From positions 35,856 through 99,855 of the forward strand of contig JAAYPS010000131.1 in NCBI GenBank assembly GCA_012519655.1: a stretch of 64,000 nt of DNA, in the 5' to 3' direction. The notes beneath the pieces were generated by a model. The model was not told the DNA's origin. It was given only the letters and a program-made list of their open reading frames with translations, and ran no database searches. The position numbers and the translations under genes are program-made. The stretch is from Clostridiaceae bacterium (GTDB taxonomy: Bacteria; Bacillota; Clostridia; DSM-8532). This document shows positions 1 through 13,243 of this stretch, one piece after another; the stretch's first letter is position 1, and every line of letters begins with the position of its first letter.

Positions 1-2445
1 ATAATGACGGCTTGATAAGTAAACCTCTCGAGTCATTATTCTGCCATTTCCGTCATACCATATTAACTCAGCAGTATAATATCCAATAGTTGGATCTTTG
101 AGATCGAACACTTGTGAAGCAACACCATTTTCATCAGTCTTGAATGAAAACCCTTTTACATTTTCGGTACGTTCTTCATAACGATAGCGTTTTCTGACTA
201 CCTTATTGATATAGTCATATTCTTCGCCATCTTCAATCTTTTCATAGTAGTGATAAATAATGGAACCTGAAATTTTCTTAAAGGCAACAGGTTCGCCTAA
301 GAAATCTTCTACATATTCTTCGTTTTTTTCTGGATTATTAATCTTATCAAGATTTATTTTATTAAGCTTAGCTTCCAAGGTTGTTATTCCGTCTTTATCG
401 GTTGAAGAAGTAAACGTCGCGTTGATATCATTTATAAATACACGCACATATTCACTGCCATGAATCATTCCACTTTCCGGTAGGGAAGCAGTTGCATTTA
501 GATATACCCTGCGTTCACCTTGAGCGGTATTATCACTGGTGGTTGCTTTGAACGGAATAGTTATATTCCCATTAGTACCAGCATTTTCAGTTGCGCTTTT
601 GTTTTCAAAAGGATAACCACCTAAGCTATATGAAACATCAAGGAATGGAAGTGGTGTACCATCGAAAAATGCCGGAGTTATGGTAAAGTTTACAGTTTCC
701 CCAAGAAATATAGCATTTTTATCCTTTTCAACAGTCATTTTGTATGCAGGTTTAACATAATTTTCAACACTTATATAGTGGCTATTGATAATATTATCAC
801 CGGATTTTATCGTAATTTGATAGCCGCCGGGGGATAACTGTGGTAGTTTAAAATCACCTTCGAAAAAGCCATCATTCGTGGATACTTTTACTGAAACCAG
901 GGGTTTTTGGATACTTGGGAGATAAAAGCTTAATATTTTGGGTCCAGGCATTCCCCAGTAGTTTCCTTGTGCAATTTCTACTGTAATTTCCTCAGGTGCT
1001 GTTGCGTCTTCACGATCCCTTAAGTATCCCCAAAAATGGACTTGATCGTCGGGTTTATAAAGATTTCTGTCTGTTTGGAAATACCGCCAGTAATCTCTTT
1101 GGGAGTAGTAGTTATCATAGTATGTTCTATATATATTATTAATTAATATCAGTTCATCGGCGCCCTTGTTGATTGTGAAGTAATTAAGCTTATAAACGCC
1201 CATTTCGTCGGGTTCATCTACTATCGTCTCAAAAGTAACGATGCCAGCTTCATTGGTTGTATAGGTTTTGTTTTCATCACTAATCGCCACTTTCGCACCT
1301 TCCACAGGTTTTCCTGTTAGCAAGTTGTTTATCCAGAAAAGAGTCTGCGTATCGCTTTGTGTAAAGTATGCAGATATGTCTGTTACTTGTATAAGAGCTT
1401 GTGTAGTAAGCCCGTTGTAAGTGCTTTCGACAATATAAAAACCTTTTTGCAGGACTTCAGGTACTGATAAATAGCGTTGTTGCCATTGTGTCATATCAAA
1501 GGTTTGCTCAAAGGATAAAACTCTTGAAAGGCTCTTAGTATCAATTAAGCCATCCTCAATATTTGAATATGCCCAATAAGGTCTTTCATATATTGATTTT
1601 ACAGCATCGATAAAGTCGTCCGAACTGTCAAACTTGTAAATTGAAGTGTTGACAACAGCTTGCGCTATGTTGCGATCGGCAGAGTATATGTTTATTGGTA
1701 ACAAAGGTGCGTCATTAGTAGAGAACTCTATCATTGAATATCCAAATGACAGACTTCCCTTGTAAACAGTTTCTTTGATGTCTTCAGGCGCTGTTTCAAA
1801 TGCAAAAACATAATCTTTATCAAGCTTTTGCTTAGTACCATTGAGCGGCAAGCCCTTTTTAATTTTAATTGTATATACTGTTCCGGGTTCAAGTTTTTTT
1901 GGAATGAAAACAGCAGTGTAGCCATTGGTTTCAAAACGTCCTGCCACATGGGGTGATATTTCAAAATATTTATCAACATTCCCAAAGTCTTTATGGCTAA
2001 AATAAATTTCTATTCCACTGTTTACAGGCACATAATTTGACTGATGTCCAGGTAATGTGCCTAAAATTGAAAAACCTCTCTGTGTCTGAAATGTCCAAGA
2101 TACAGTTTCGTTTTCTTGTGTAGTCAATACAAATGTGTAAAGATTGTTTTCTTCAAATTCTTTTTCGGGACTTACAAGAAATTCTTTTTCGCTGCTTTTG
2201 GTGATTTCTATCTGCATATCACCAAGAAGCCTTAACATTTCGCTTATTTCTTCTTGACTAAAATCATCTTTTGTTTTCAAGATAAAATCAGTGTCAACTC
2301 CTATACCAGAGGCGTCGGTAGAAATGGGTGTTAGCATAAAGCCATTTCTGTATTCTTCGGCATATGCAGTAGTTATCGGGTTGGTAACCCAGAATACTGC
2401 GGTAATAAGAGTGAGTGCAAGTACTATTGCAATTAATTTTCTCAT
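1..2445 (-). CDS. Secreted alpha-2-macroglobulin-family protein with N-terminal signal peptide (C-terminus outside window)
   Basis: Hand-translated minus strand from ATG at 2445 stays open for 815 codons to the edge. N-term MRKLIAIVLALTLITAVFWVTNPITTAYAEEY is a signal peptide; MG-domain hallmarks LFWINNLLTGKPVEGAKV and TDRNLYKPDDQVHFWGYLRD. Missing from the ORF track because it is edge-truncated. Confidence 0.8.
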   Translation of the reverse strand, partial: MRKLIAIVLALTLITAVFWVTNPITTAYAEEYRNGFMLTPISTDASGIGVDTDFILKTKDDFSQEEISEMLRLLGDMQIEITKSSEKEFLVSPEKEFEENNLYTFVLTTQENETVSWTFQTQRGFSILGTLPGHQSNYVPVNSGIEIYFSHKDFGNVDKYFEISPHVAGRFETNGYTAVFIPKKLEPGTVYTIKIKKGLPLNGTKQKLDKDYVFAFETAPEDIKETVYKGSLSFGYSMIEFSTNDAPLLPINIYSADRNIAQAVVNTSIYKFDSSDDFIDAVKSIYERPYWAYSNIEDGLIDTKSLSRVLSFEQTFDMTQWQQRYLSVPEVLQKGFYIVESTYNGLTTQALIQVTDISAYFTQSDTQTLFWINNLLTGKPVEGAKVAISDENKTYTTNEAGIVTFETIVDEPDEMGVYKLNYFTINKGADELILINNIYRTYYDNYYSQRDYWRYFQTDRNLYKPDDQVHFWGYLRDREDATAPEEITVEIAQGNYWGMPGPKILSFYLPSIQKPLVSVKVSTNDGFFEGDFKLPQLSPGGYQITIKSGDNIINSHYISVENYVKPAYKMTVEKDKNAIFLGETVNFTITPAFFDGTPLPFLDVSYSLGGYPFENKSATENAGTNGNITIPFKATTSDNTAQGERRVYLNATASLPESGMIHGSEYVRVFINDINATFTSSTDKDGITTLEAKLNKINLDKINNPEKNEEYVEDFLGEPVAFKKISGSIIYHYYEKIEDGEEYDYINKVVRKRYRYEERTENVKGFSFKTDENGVASQVFDLKDPTIGYYTAELIWYDGNGRIMTREVYLSSRHY

Positions 2446-2834
2446 TTAATTTACCCCCTTAAGTCAATAATATTTCATCAAAAGATCCATAAGAGCCCTG
2501 CCGTAGAGTCAATCTATGGTCGGGTTTAAATACCTGCCGCGCTATTTTACCGCTTTTGCTTAGTTGTTGCTCCAACTCTCCTAAAAGAGGCATTTGATAA
2601 AATATTCGTAGTACACTCAATATTCTTTTACTGTACTTACATTATATTGACGGTCATGATATGCAAATAGTTCCACATACTTTTCAAGGAATGTGGAGTG
2701 TATGCTAATGTTGTATTGGTCATAGCATATCTGTATTATTCAAAACCTTATTCTTAGTGTATAATAGGGTCATAATACAATTTGACTGAGGATATGGAAC
2801 GCTAATTTGAAATTGATGCTAAGGAGTGTGAAGC

Positions 2835-3881
2835 TTGAGAGTAACATTAAAAGATATTGCAGATAAATTGAATTTGTCTGTTAATACCGTTTCACGTGGG
2901 CTACGAGATATGCCGGATGTTGCTGAAGAAACAAAAGAATTAATTCGGCAAACAGCTAAACATTTAGGATATCGAAAAAATTTGGCGGCAAGCAGGTTAA
3001 GAACTAACCGTTCATATATAATAGGCGTTGTAGTGACAGATTATAGTAATCCAGCTATGAGTAAAATCATTAACGGGGTAGAATCGGTGGGTAAGCGTGC
3101 TGGATATACTATTATGACTGGAGCTAGCAATGAAAATGCAATTGATGAAGAAAACTGTGTAAATAGAATGCTTGAGCAAGGGGTGGATGGCTTAATCATA
3201 ATCCCTACCCTATTAAATGTTTCACTATTAGAAAAAATTGATGATACCAATGTACCCTATGTATTGGCAGTCCGAAAGTATGACGGATATTCTTGTAATA
3301 CAATTTATTGTGATGATGTTTATGGAGCTGATTTAGTTGCAGAGAAGCTATACCAGTGTGGACACAGGAGTTTTTTGTATGTCTCTGGTCTGAAGCATAT
3401 TTCGTCGGATAAAGAACGCTTAATTGGCTTTACTAACCGTCTTAAAAGCCATGGTATCCCTAATAGTTCTATGCATGTATTACAGAGCAATGGGAGCCGT
3501 ATTGATGCTTATAATGTAACTAATAATTGGTTAATGAAGCATTCAAAGAAGATGGAACTTCCTGTTTCTGCAATATTTGCGTTTTCTGATTATGCGGCAT
3601 GTGGAGTTTACATGGCTTTAAAAGAACATGGATACAGAATACCGCAGGATGTGTCAATTGTAGGCTATGACAATAATGAATTTTCAACAATACTTGATCC
3701 GGCACTTAGCACGGTAGACAACCACTTCTATGAAATTGGTCAAAGTGCAGCTAAACGGGTGCTTGTAATGCTTGAACAACCAAAAGAAATATGGCAACAA
3801 AACCCTGAGCAAATTACCACAACTCCTAACTTAGTTTGGAGAAATTCTGTAAGTACTCCTAATAAAGCTTTAAGTACATAA
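2835..3881 (+). CDS. LacI-family transcriptional regulator (TTG start)
   Basis: N-term HTH VTLKDIADKLNLSVNTVSRGL plus periplasmic-binding-like domain; aaggag upstream of TTG. Confidence 0.93.
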   Translation: MRVTLKDIADKLNLSVNTVSRGLRDMPDVAEETKELIRQTAKHLGYRKNLAASRLRTNRSYIIGVVVTDYSNPAMSKIINGVESVGKRAGYTIMTGASNENAIDEENCVNRMLEQGVDGLIIIPTLLNVSLLEKIDDTNVPYVLAVRKYDGYSCNTIYCDDVYGADLVAEKLYQCGHRSFLYVSGLKHISSDKERLIGFTNRLKSHGIPNSSMHVLQSNGSRIDAYNVTNNWLMKHSKKMELPVSAIFAFSDYAACGVYMALKEHGYRIPQDVSIVGYDNNEFSTILDPALSTVDNHFYEIGQSAAKRVLVMLEQPKEIWQQNPEQITTTPNLVWRNSVSTPNKALST

Positions 3882-3887
3882 AAAGTA

Positions 3888-3935
3888 AATGCCACACAAA
3901 AGAATTAATAAACTTTTATGTGGCATTGTATTTTA
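3888..3935. terminator. Bidirectional terminator between convergent lacI-type and GH51 genes
   Basis: AATGCCACACAAAAG / CTTTTATGTGGCATT inverted repeat followed by T-rich sequence. Confidence 0.7.
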
Positions 3936-3994
3936 TTCTTCACTGTAATTGAATACAGAACATGTTTATATTGTAATGTCAATAAGTCTTTAGT

Positions 3995-5548
<1,554 letters not shown>

Positions 5549-5904
5549 CTACTACAAAATGTACGGTTATTTATTAATAATACTTACATTAACGATAATA
5601 TCATATATTAAGTTACATTTCCATGATAAAATTGATTTTATATAATCTATATACACTAAAGCTAAACGAAAGAACTTAACCGACGCCATTGTAAAGATTT
5701 CAAAAGAAACAATTAGGACTCTTATGTTAACTAAATAATGGATTTTGCCGAAATTAATCTAAATGAAGTGATTAAGTTTCGTTTTCTGTTATTCACCCTT
5801 ACATTATTCGCTGGATTCAATAAACATATCTATAAATTGTAGAAAGAGGGTAAATATAATCTGACTATTGGGTAATTAGTTTTACTCGCGACAGAAAGGT
5901 TTAG

Positions 5905-8016
5905 GTGGTTTGGATGAGGATGAGAAGTATAAGTTCAAGAATTATTTTGTCATTCGGATTATTACTTTTAATAGTTTGTTTAGGGTTTGGAGTGGTATCA
6001 TATTTTGCCTCTTCAAACTCTTTAACTAAAGTGCTTAATGATACAATGCCCAAATTTGCAGTAGAAGCCTCTTTAACAATCGAGGACAGCATACAGAATC
6101 AATTGAACATATTGGACATTGTGGCTTCGTCGGAGAGTATGAAGGCATTAATAGAGTCGGATGGTAATTATTCTGATATAGTACCCATACTATCGAATGA
6201 AACAAAAAGAGCAGGACATCAGAAAATGGTATTCATAGATAAAAGTGGGAAAGCTATAACCGATCGCGGAGAGAGCTCTGACATGAAGCATAATATCCTT
6301 TATAAGACAGCATTTTCGGGGAAGAGTACCGTATCAGAACCTTTGTTTGATGAAGATGGAAGTGGGATTGTTATGGCTTATGCTGTACCAGTAGTAGTGG
6401 ATAATGATGTTCTCGGTGTGATGATGGCTATAAGAGATGGACTGGAATTGAGCGAATTTGCTAAAAGAATTCAATTTGGTGAAACAACTGAAGCCTTTAT
6501 TATAAATAATCAAGGTCGAACCATTGCCCATGCAAATACCGAGTTGTTGAAGGACATCATCACAGCTGGAACAACTGATGCTATAACCACGGCCTCTCTT
6601 TTAATTACGTCAGAAACCGCAAGAAAGGTTGACGCAGTTACTTCTGCAACGCTCGAACAAGCTGGAACTGATGGAGATTTGGGATTTGATAATTTTACCG
6701 AGGTTCAGAAAAAAATGATGGAGGGCACAACGGGTTTCGAAGAATACAAGTACAAAGGTATTAAAAAAATGGTAGGCTTTGCACCAATCCCCAATTACGG
6801 CTGGTCTATAGCAGTTGCCGTCGATAGGGATGAGATGATGTCTGAGTTATCCAATCTACAAATGGTAGTGATTATTATATCTGCTCTGTTCCTGGTTGTA
6901 GGATTTTTGGTATCTTTCCTAATAGGAAAAAATATTTCGAAACCTGTAACCGAATTGACCAACCAGTGTATAACAATAGCTGAAGGTGATTTCACCACTA
7001 ATATGAACGATAAGTATTCTAATAGAAGTGATGAAATAGGTGAATTGGCAAGAGGCTTTAAGAAAATAAATGAAAATGTATCAAAGATTATTGAAAATGT
7101 TATATCTGAGGCAAAAAGCGTAGATAATTCGATTTTATTTGCAAGTGATAGTATGTCCAAACTGACAGATGAAATCCATGTGATATCGTCCATTACACAG
7201 GACTTATCTGCAAAAATTGAAGAAACCTCTGCTATGACCGAAGAAATGAATGCTACTACAACACAAATTGAAACTGCTATAGATACTATTGCTACAAAGG
7301 CTCAACAAGGTGCGGTATCGGCTGGTGAAATCAGTAAAAGAGCTAATGAATTACGAAATAGTGCTAAAGAATCAAAAGAAAGTGCACATGATATTAGTAT
7401 GAATAATGCCGTAAGATTAAGAGAAGCCATTGAAAAGGCAAAGGCAGTGGAGAGAATAAGTATTTTATCAGATGCAATTTTGGAGATTGCCTCCCGTACA
7501 AATCTACTTTCATTAAACGCTACAATTGAGGCAGCACAAGCAGGGGATGCAGGTAGAGGATTTGCAGTTGTTGCTGAAGAAATCAGAAACCTGGCCGAGA
7601 ACTCAAGAAAATCTGCAGCAGAGATACAAGAAGTTACGCAACAGGTTTTCGAATCGGTACATAATCTATCTGAATGTTCAGAGGAAGTTCTGGATTTTAT
7701 CGAATATAAGGTTTCAAAAGACTATGATATGCTTGCTGAAACAGGAGAATTATACAATAACGATGCTCGCATGATAGATGACATGGTATCGGATTTCAGC
7801 GCAACATCTGAGGAGCTATACTCATCTGTGCAAAGCATAATGAGTGCAATAAGTGAGGTTGCAGAGGCTGCAGTTGAAGGAGCCACCGAAACAGCTGATA
7901 TTGCGTATGAAACAAATATTGTTGTAGCTAAAGCCGATGAAGTTTTAGAACAAGCAAAGGTAGTAAGAGATAGTGCAAGTAAGCTTTTAGAAACTGTAGC
8001 ACTTTTTAAGGTGTAG
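5905..8016 (+). CDS. Methyl-accepting chemotaxis protein (Cache-type sensor, HAMP, MCP signal domain)
   Basis: Two TM segments flanking an extracellular sensor, HAMP, signalling hairpin [37 protein letters not shown]. Confidence 0.93.
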   Translation: MVWMRMRSISSRIILSFGLLLLIVCLGFGVVSYFASSNSLTKVLNDTMPKFAVEASLTIEDSIQNQLNILDIVASSESMKALIESDGNYSDIVPILSNETKRAGHQKMVFIDKSGKAITDRGESSDMKHNILYKTAFSGKSTVSEPLFDEDGSGIVMAYAVPVVVDNDVLGVMMAIRDGLELSEFAKRIQFGETTEAFIINNQGRTIAHANTELLKDIITAGTTDAITTASLLITSETARKVDAVTSATLEQAGTDGDLGFDNFTEVQKKMMEGTTGFEEYKYKGIKKMVGFAPIPNYGWSIAVAVDRDEMMSELSNLQMVVIIISALFLVVGFLVSFLIGKNISKPVTELTNQCITIAEGDFTTNMNDKYSNRSDEIGELARGFKKINENVSKIIENVISEAKSVDNSILFASDSMSKLTDEIHVISSITQDLSAKIEETSAMTEEMNATTTQIETAIDTIATKAQQGAVSAGEISKRANELRNSAKESKESAHDISMNNAVRLREAIEKAKAVERISILSDAILEIASRTNLLSLNATIEAAQAGDAGRGFAVVAEEIRNLAENSRKSAAEIQEVTQQVFESVHNLSECSEEVLDFIEYKVSKDYDMLAETGELYNNDARMIDDMVSDFSATSEELYSSVQSIMSAISEVAEAAVEGATETADIAYETNIVVAKADEVLEQAKVVRDSASKLLETVALFKV

Positions 8017-8196
8017 AACGCCTATTATAGCTCAATAGTGTAGTGCGTGATCATACGGCGGTACATAAAAAAGTGGACCAGAATTGTTAAAATGTTCACA
8101 ATTGTTGTTACAAGGTATGGACACCAAAAACTTTGAATGATAAAATAATAGAAAATTTAAACTTAGATAAAAATATATATATCTGGAGGATTGAAA

Positions 8197-9276
8197 ATGA
8201 GCAGAGTGTATAATTTTTCCGCAGGACCCTCAGCGCTACCTGTAGAGGTTCTGGAAATAGCAAGGGATGAAATGCTTGATTGGCATGGCAGCGGAATGTC
8301 AGTTATGGAAATGAGTCATCGTTCTAAATGGTATGATGATATAATTAAGAAAGCAGAAGCAGATTTGAGGGAGCTTATGAATATCCCTTCAAATTACAAG
8401 GTTCTTTTCTTACAGGGTGGAGCATACACTCAGTTCGCAATGGTTCCTATGAACCTGATGAAAAAGGGTAAAGCTGATTATGTAAATACTGGAGCATGGT
8501 CAAAAAAGGCAATAAGTGAAGCAAGAAAATATGGAAAGATAAATGTAGTGGCTTCATCTGAGGATGAAACATTTACCTACATTCCTGAGCTTAACCCAGA
8601 TACATTTAGTTTAGACGCAGACTACTTTTACATCACAACTAACAACACTATATATGGAACACGATATACAAAACTTCCCGAGACAGGAAATGTTCCTCTC
8701 GTTGCAGATATGTCATCCAACATACTCTCAGAGGTATATGATGTATCAAAATTTGGGTTAATATTTGCAGGTGCTCAGAAAAATATGGGCCCAGCAGGGG
8801 TTGTGGCTGTCATAATTCGAGAAGATCTGATTTCTGATACTGCACTTGAAGTTCCTACAATGCTACAATACAAGGTTCAAGCTGAGAACGGCTCATTGTT
8901 CAATACACCACCTTGCTATAGCATTTATATTTGTGGACTAGTTTATGAATGGCTTAAAAAACTCGGTGGAATACCCGCAATGCAAAAAATCAATGAAGAA
9001 AAAGCTGCTATGCTATATGATTTTCTTGACAACTCTAGTATGTTTAGGGGAACGGTACATAAGAAGGATCGCTCCCTTATGAACATTCCTTTTGTAACAG
9101 GTAATAAAGACCTTGATGCAAAGTTTGTCAAGGAAGCAACTGAAAATGGTCTTGTAAATTTGAAGGGCCATAGGAGTGTAGGTGGCATGAGAGCTAGTAT
9201 ATACAATGCAATGCCTGTTGAAGGTGTAAAGAAGCTGATAGAATTCATGAAGGATTTTGAAGTTAATAACAAATAA
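8197..9276 (+). CDS. serC: Phosphoserine aminotransferase
   Basis: [19 protein letters not shown]-term, [13 protein letters not shown] lysine region; start moved to ATG 8197 behind ggagga. Confidence 0.95.
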   Translation: MSRVYNFSAGPSALPVEVLEIARDEMLDWHGSGMSVMEMSHRSKWYDDIIKKAEADLRELMNIPSNYKVLFLQGGAYTQFAMVPMNLMKKGKADYVNTGAWSKKAISEARKYGKINVVASSEDETFTYIPELNPDTFSLDADYFYITTNNTIYGTRYTKLPETGNVPLVADMSSNILSEVYDVSKFGLIFAGAQKNMGPAGVVAVIIREDLISDTALEVPTMLQYKVQAENGSLFNTPPCYSIYICGLVYEWLKKLGGIPAMQKINEEKAAMLYDFLDNSSMFRGTVHKKDRSLMNIPFVTGNKDLDAKFVKEATENGLVNLKGHRSVGGMRASIYNAMPVEGVKKLIEFMKDFEVNNK

Positions 9277-9297
9277 AAAGAAGACATTAATAAATTG

Positions 9298-9332
9298 CAG
9301 GAAAGCTAGTTAAATAAGCTTTCCTGTTTTTT
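9298..9332 (+). terminator. Rho-independent terminator after serC
   Basis: CAGGAAAGC ... GCTTTCCTG stem followed by TTTTTT. Confidence 0.85.
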
Positions 9333-9438
9333 ATGCTCCAAAGCATTGGGCTGAGCAATTGATGCGTTGATATTTCCAAGGCATTCGGGTATGATTTATA
9401 ACAGAAGATAAACTAAAAAAGCATTATAGGGAGAGATT

Positions 9439-11310
9439 ATGAAAGTAAATCTTAGCGATAAAATACTTATGAGTGTGGAAAAGCCTGCGCGCTATACAGG
9501 TGGAGAATGGAACATGGTAGTAAAGGATCCGGGTACGGTAGATATCAGATTTGCGTTCTGTTTCCCTGATGTCTACGATGTGGGCATGTCACATCTCGGT
9601 ATGAAAATACTATACCATGTATTAAATAAAAGGGATGATACTTATTGCGAGCGTGTATTTGCTCCATGGATCGATATGGAGAAAGTTATGCGCCATGAGA
9701 ATATTCCTTTATTTGCGCTGGAGACAAAGGATAGAATAGACAAGTTCGATTTTTTAGGTTTCACTCTTCAATATGAAATGAGCTACACAAATGTATTAAA
9801 CATGTTAGATCTTGCAGGTCTTCCCATATTGGCATCTGAAAGGGATAAAACACACCCCTTTGTAATAGCCGGTGGCCCGTGTGCTTGCAACCCTGAACCG
9901 ATTGCCGAATTTATCGACTTTTTTGCAATTGGTGAAGGTGAGGAAGTCATTTTAGAAATTCTTGACGTATATAAGGAATGGAAATCAAGCAATGCAGAAA
10001 GACAAGATTTTCTAAAAAGAGTTGCCAAGATCCCAGGAGTATATGTTCCGTCGCTATATAATGTTTCATATAAAGAAGATAATACTATATCAAAAATTGA
10101 ACCTTTGCATCCTGATGTTCCCCAAACTGTAGATAAAAGAATTGTCAGCGATCTGGATGAAGTGGATTTTCCAGAGGATATTATAGTACCGTTCATTGGC
10201 ACTGTTCATGATAGGATTATGCTTGAAATGTTCAGGGGCTGTATTAGAGGCTGTAGATTCTGTCAAGCCGGCTTTATATATAGGCCAGTAAGGGAGAAAT
10301 CCCCAGAAGTCCTACTCAGTCAAGCAAAAGGGGCTATTGAAAAGACTGGGTATGAAGAAATATCACTTCTTTCGCTTAGTACAAGTGATTATTTATGTTT
10401 GACAGATTTTACAGAGCAGTTATTGAAATTGACAGAAGAAAGAAAAATCAACCTTTCACTTCCGTCCTTGCGCATTGATAATTTCTCACTTGATCTAATG
10501 GAGAAAGCACAAAAGGTTAGAAAAAGCGGTCTTACATTTGCGCCAGAGGCAGGTACTCAAAGACTTAGGGATGTAATAAATAAAGGTATTACACATGAGG
10601 ACATTACAAGCTCAATGCAATTGGCATTTGAAGGTGGCTGGAACAATATTAAGCTTTATTTTATGATGGGTCTTCCAACAGAGACAACAGAGGACGTGGA
10701 GGGTATTGCCAACCTTGCTAATGAAATTGTGAGTATATATTATGGAACACCAAAGGAAAAAAGAGCAAAAGGGTTAAAGGTAACTGTCAGTGCTGCCTGT
10801 TTTGTACCAAAACCTTTCACTCCCTTTCAATGGTTTGGGCAGGATACAATTGATAAGTTCCATGACAAGCAGAAAATTTTAAAAAGTAAGTTGTCAAAAG
10901 CATCAAGAAATATAACATATAATTGGCATGATGCAAGGGTGAGTTTGCTTGAAGCAGTTTTTGCCCGAGGTGACAGGCGGGTTGGGAAGGTACTGCTTAA
11001 GGCATGGGAAAATGGATGCAAATTTGATGGATGGAATGAGTATTTTAATTATGATGTATGGATGAAATCTTTCAATGAAGAAGGCATTGAGCCGGCTTTT
11101 TATGCCAATAGAGAAAGGAACTTTGATGAAGTTCTACCATGGAGTCATCTGAATATGGGTGTTTCTGAAAGGTTCTTACAGCGTGAGCGCGAAAGAGCAT
11201 ATAAAGGTATTACTACACCCAATTGTAGAGTACAATGTACAGGCTGTGGAAGTGCTGTGTTCGACACTGGCATATGCAAAGATTGTTCTATTGGAGGAGA
11301 AAAAGCATGA
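9439..11310 (+). CDS. TIGR03960 family B12-binding-like radical SAM protein
   Basis: EMFRGCIRGCRFCQAGFIYRPVREKSPE radical SAM CxxxCxxC, N-term DVGMSHLGMKILYHVLN. Confidence 0.92.
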   Translation: MKVNLSDKILMSVEKPARYTGGEWNMVVKDPGTVDIRFAFCFPDVYDVGMSHLGMKILYHVLNKRDDTYCERVFAPWIDMEKVMRHENIPLFALETKDRIDKFDFLGFTLQYEMSYTNVLNMLDLAGLPILASERDKTHPFVIAGGPCACNPEPIAEFIDFFAIGEGEEVILEILDVYKEWKSSNAERQDFLKRVAKIPGVYVPSLYNVSYKEDNTISKIEPLHPDVPQTVDKRIVSDLDEVDFPEDIIVPFIGTVHDRIMLEMFRGCIRGCRFCQAGFIYRPVREKSPEVLLSQAKGAIEKTGYEEISLLSLSTSDYLCLTDFTEQLLKLTEERKINLSLPSLRIDNFSLDLMEKAQKVRKSGLTFAPEAGTQRLRDVINKGITHEDITSSMQLAFEGGWNNIKLYFMMGLPTETTEDVEGIANLANEIVSIYYGTPKEKRAKGLKVTVSAACFVPKPFTPFQWFGQDTIDKFHDKQKILKSKLSKASRNITYNWHDARVSLLEAVFARGDRRVGKVLLKAWENGCKFDGWNEYFNYDVWMKSFNEEGIEPAFYANRERNFDEVLPWSHLNMGVSERFLQRERERAYKGITTPNCRVQCTGCGSAVFDTGICKDCSIGGEKA

Positions 11311-11990
11311 ATATAAGGTTTCAATTTAAACGTGGTGAGGAACTTAAGTTTATAAGCCATTTGGAAATAATGAGAGTTTTCGAAAGAGCATTTAAACGTG
11401 CTTCGATACAGGTTACTCACTCGCAAGGGTTTAATCCAAGACCCAATATAGTGTTTGCTCTCCCTATGCCTGTTGGGCTTTCAAGTGATGGTGAATTTGC
11501 AGATGTTGAGCTTGAGAAAACATACGAGTTAAGTGATTTCATTGAAAAAATTAACTCACACCTTCCTGAAGGAATAAAGGTAGTAGATGCTAAAGAAAAA
11601 ACAACTAAAACTAAAGTTATGGGTATTGTTAATGCCGCCCGCTATAGAATCGATTTTGAAGCTCCAAAAAATACCGAAATAAATGAAATTATATCTAATG
11701 TTCTGACCAAGAAAAAAATAATTGTACTAAAAAAGACAAAGCGCGGAGAGAATGAGTTTGATATAAGGCCGTTAGTATATGAACTGTCAGGGGACTTTGC
11801 AGAAGGAACAGGTTTTTTTAATGTTTTGCTTGGTGCAGGACAAAATGATAATGTCCGTCCCGAATTGTTTATTGAAGGAGTACAAGGTTGTATTGATATT
11901 CCTATTGAGATGTTGAAGATGCATAGGATAATGCTATATAGTAGTAGTGGAAACCTGTGGTTGCCATTGTTGGATAAAAGATTTTTATGA
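11307..11990 (+). CDS. TIGR03936 family radical SAM-associated protein (DUF2344)
   Basis: MNIRFQFKRGEELKFISHLEIMRVFERAFKRA; ATGA overlap with upstream gene. Confidence 0.9.
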   Translation: MNIRFQFKRGEELKFISHLEIMRVFERAFKRASIQVTHSQGFNPRPNIVFALPMPVGLSSDGEFADVELEKTYELSDFIEKINSHLPEGIKVVDAKEKTTKTKVMGIVNAARYRIDFEAPKNTEINEIISNVLTKKKIIVLKKTKRGENEFDIRPLVYELSGDFAEGTGFFNVLLGAGQNDNVRPELFIEGVQGCIDIPIEMLKMHRIMLYSSSGNLWLPLLDKRFL

Positions 11991-12006
11991 TAATAGATGG
12001 AGTAAT

Positions 12007-13230
12007 ATGATTAGGGAAGTACTGATTGATATAAAACCCAGTGAAACAAGGGCTGCGTTTCTTGAAGACGGTGAGCTTGTTGAATTGCATATAGAGTTAA
12101 ATGAAAAAGAAGAATTTCATGGAAATATTTATAGGGGCAAAGTAGAAAGAGTTCTCTCAGGTATGCAATGCGCTTTTATTGATATAGGTATAGATAAAAA
12201 TGCATATCTGAGTGCGGACGATGTTCTGCCAATTAGCAACACCAATTCAACGAGAATAGAGAACACTATAAAACAGGGGCAGGAGATTACAGTACAGGTA
12301 GTTAAGGAACCAATAGGTACAAAGGCTGCAAAAGTTACAACTAACATTTCATTACCTGGTAATTTAACTGTGCTATTTCCGTTTTCCTCCGGGGTTGGGA
12401 TATCAAAAAAAATTGATGATGGAATCGAAAGACAACGTTTGAAAGAAATTGGGGAAAGATTATGTCCGGAGGATATGGGACTTGTTATAAGAACAGTTGC
12501 AGAAGGTGTTGAATCACTCCTGATAGAAAATGATATTAAGTCCCAGCTTAAGACATGGGAAGATGTGAAACAAAAAGAGATAAAAGGGAATGTCCCCCGA
12601 TGTATTTATAAGGAACTAAGTTTAGTTCAAAAGATTGCAAGAGATAGTATTAATTCTGACATAAAACGGATCATCCTAAATAATCGCAAAGAATATGAAG
12701 CCTTATTAGATTTGTTTGAAGAAATGGCACCCGAAATGAAAATGCGAGTGAAGTTTTTTTGTAAGGATTATGATCTTTTTAGTTTTTACAATGTAGAATC
12801 TGCAATAAAAGAAGCTCTATCAAAGAAGGTTTGGCTAAAGTCGGGGGGGTATTTGGTATTTGATTATTTAGAGGCTTTAACAGTCATAGATGTGAATACC
12901 GGAAAATATGTAGGAAAAAATAATGAAGATGAAACTATTTTAAAAACTAATTTAGAGGCAGCCAGGATGATTGCAAAACAAATAAGGCTTCGTGATATAG
13001 GTGGAATTATACTTGTGGATTTCATAGACATGAAGGATAAAACGCATAAAGAAGCTGTTATTGCTGAATTAAGGCAAGCTTGCAAAAATGATGGGACTGG
13101 AGTTGTTATTGTAGGGATGACTGGACTTGGTCTTGTAGAAATGACAAGAAAGAAGATACGAAACACCCTGCATCAGATAATGACTTATAAGTGTCCAATG
13201 TGCGATGGGAATGGATGGATAGAAAATTAA
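12007..13230 (+). CDS. rng: Ribonuclease G/E family protein
   Basis: REVLIDIKPSETRAAFLEDGELVELHIE, S1 domain, ALTVIDVNTGKYVGK, CPMCDGNGW; start moved to ATG 12007. Confidence 0.92.
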   Translation: MIREVLIDIKPSETRAAFLEDGELVELHIELNEKEEFHGNIYRGKVERVLSGMQCAFIDIGIDKNAYLSADDVLPISNTNSTRIENTIKQGQEITVQVVKEPIGTKAAKVTTNISLPGNLTVLFPFSSGVGISKKIDDGIERQRLKEIGERLCPEDMGLVIRTVAEGVESLLIENDIKSQLKTWEDVKQKEIKGNVPRCIYKELSLVQKIARDSINSDIKRIILNNRKEYEALLDLFEEMAPEMKMRVKFFCKDYDLFSFYNVESAIKEALSKKVWLKSGGYLVFDYLEALTVIDVNTGKYVGKNNEDETILKTNLEAARMIAKQIRLRDIGGIILVDFIDMKDKTHKEAVIAELRQACKNDGTGVVIVGMTGLGLVEMTRKKIRNTLHQIMTYKCPMCDGNGWIEN

Positions 13231-13243
13231 GCAAAAATCATGA

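Noticed and set aside
8068-8140. Possible insertion-sequence end (aaaaaagtggacc...ggtatggacacc) between MCP and serC
   Set aside because: No transposase, no clear terminal repeats or duplication; too weak to call.
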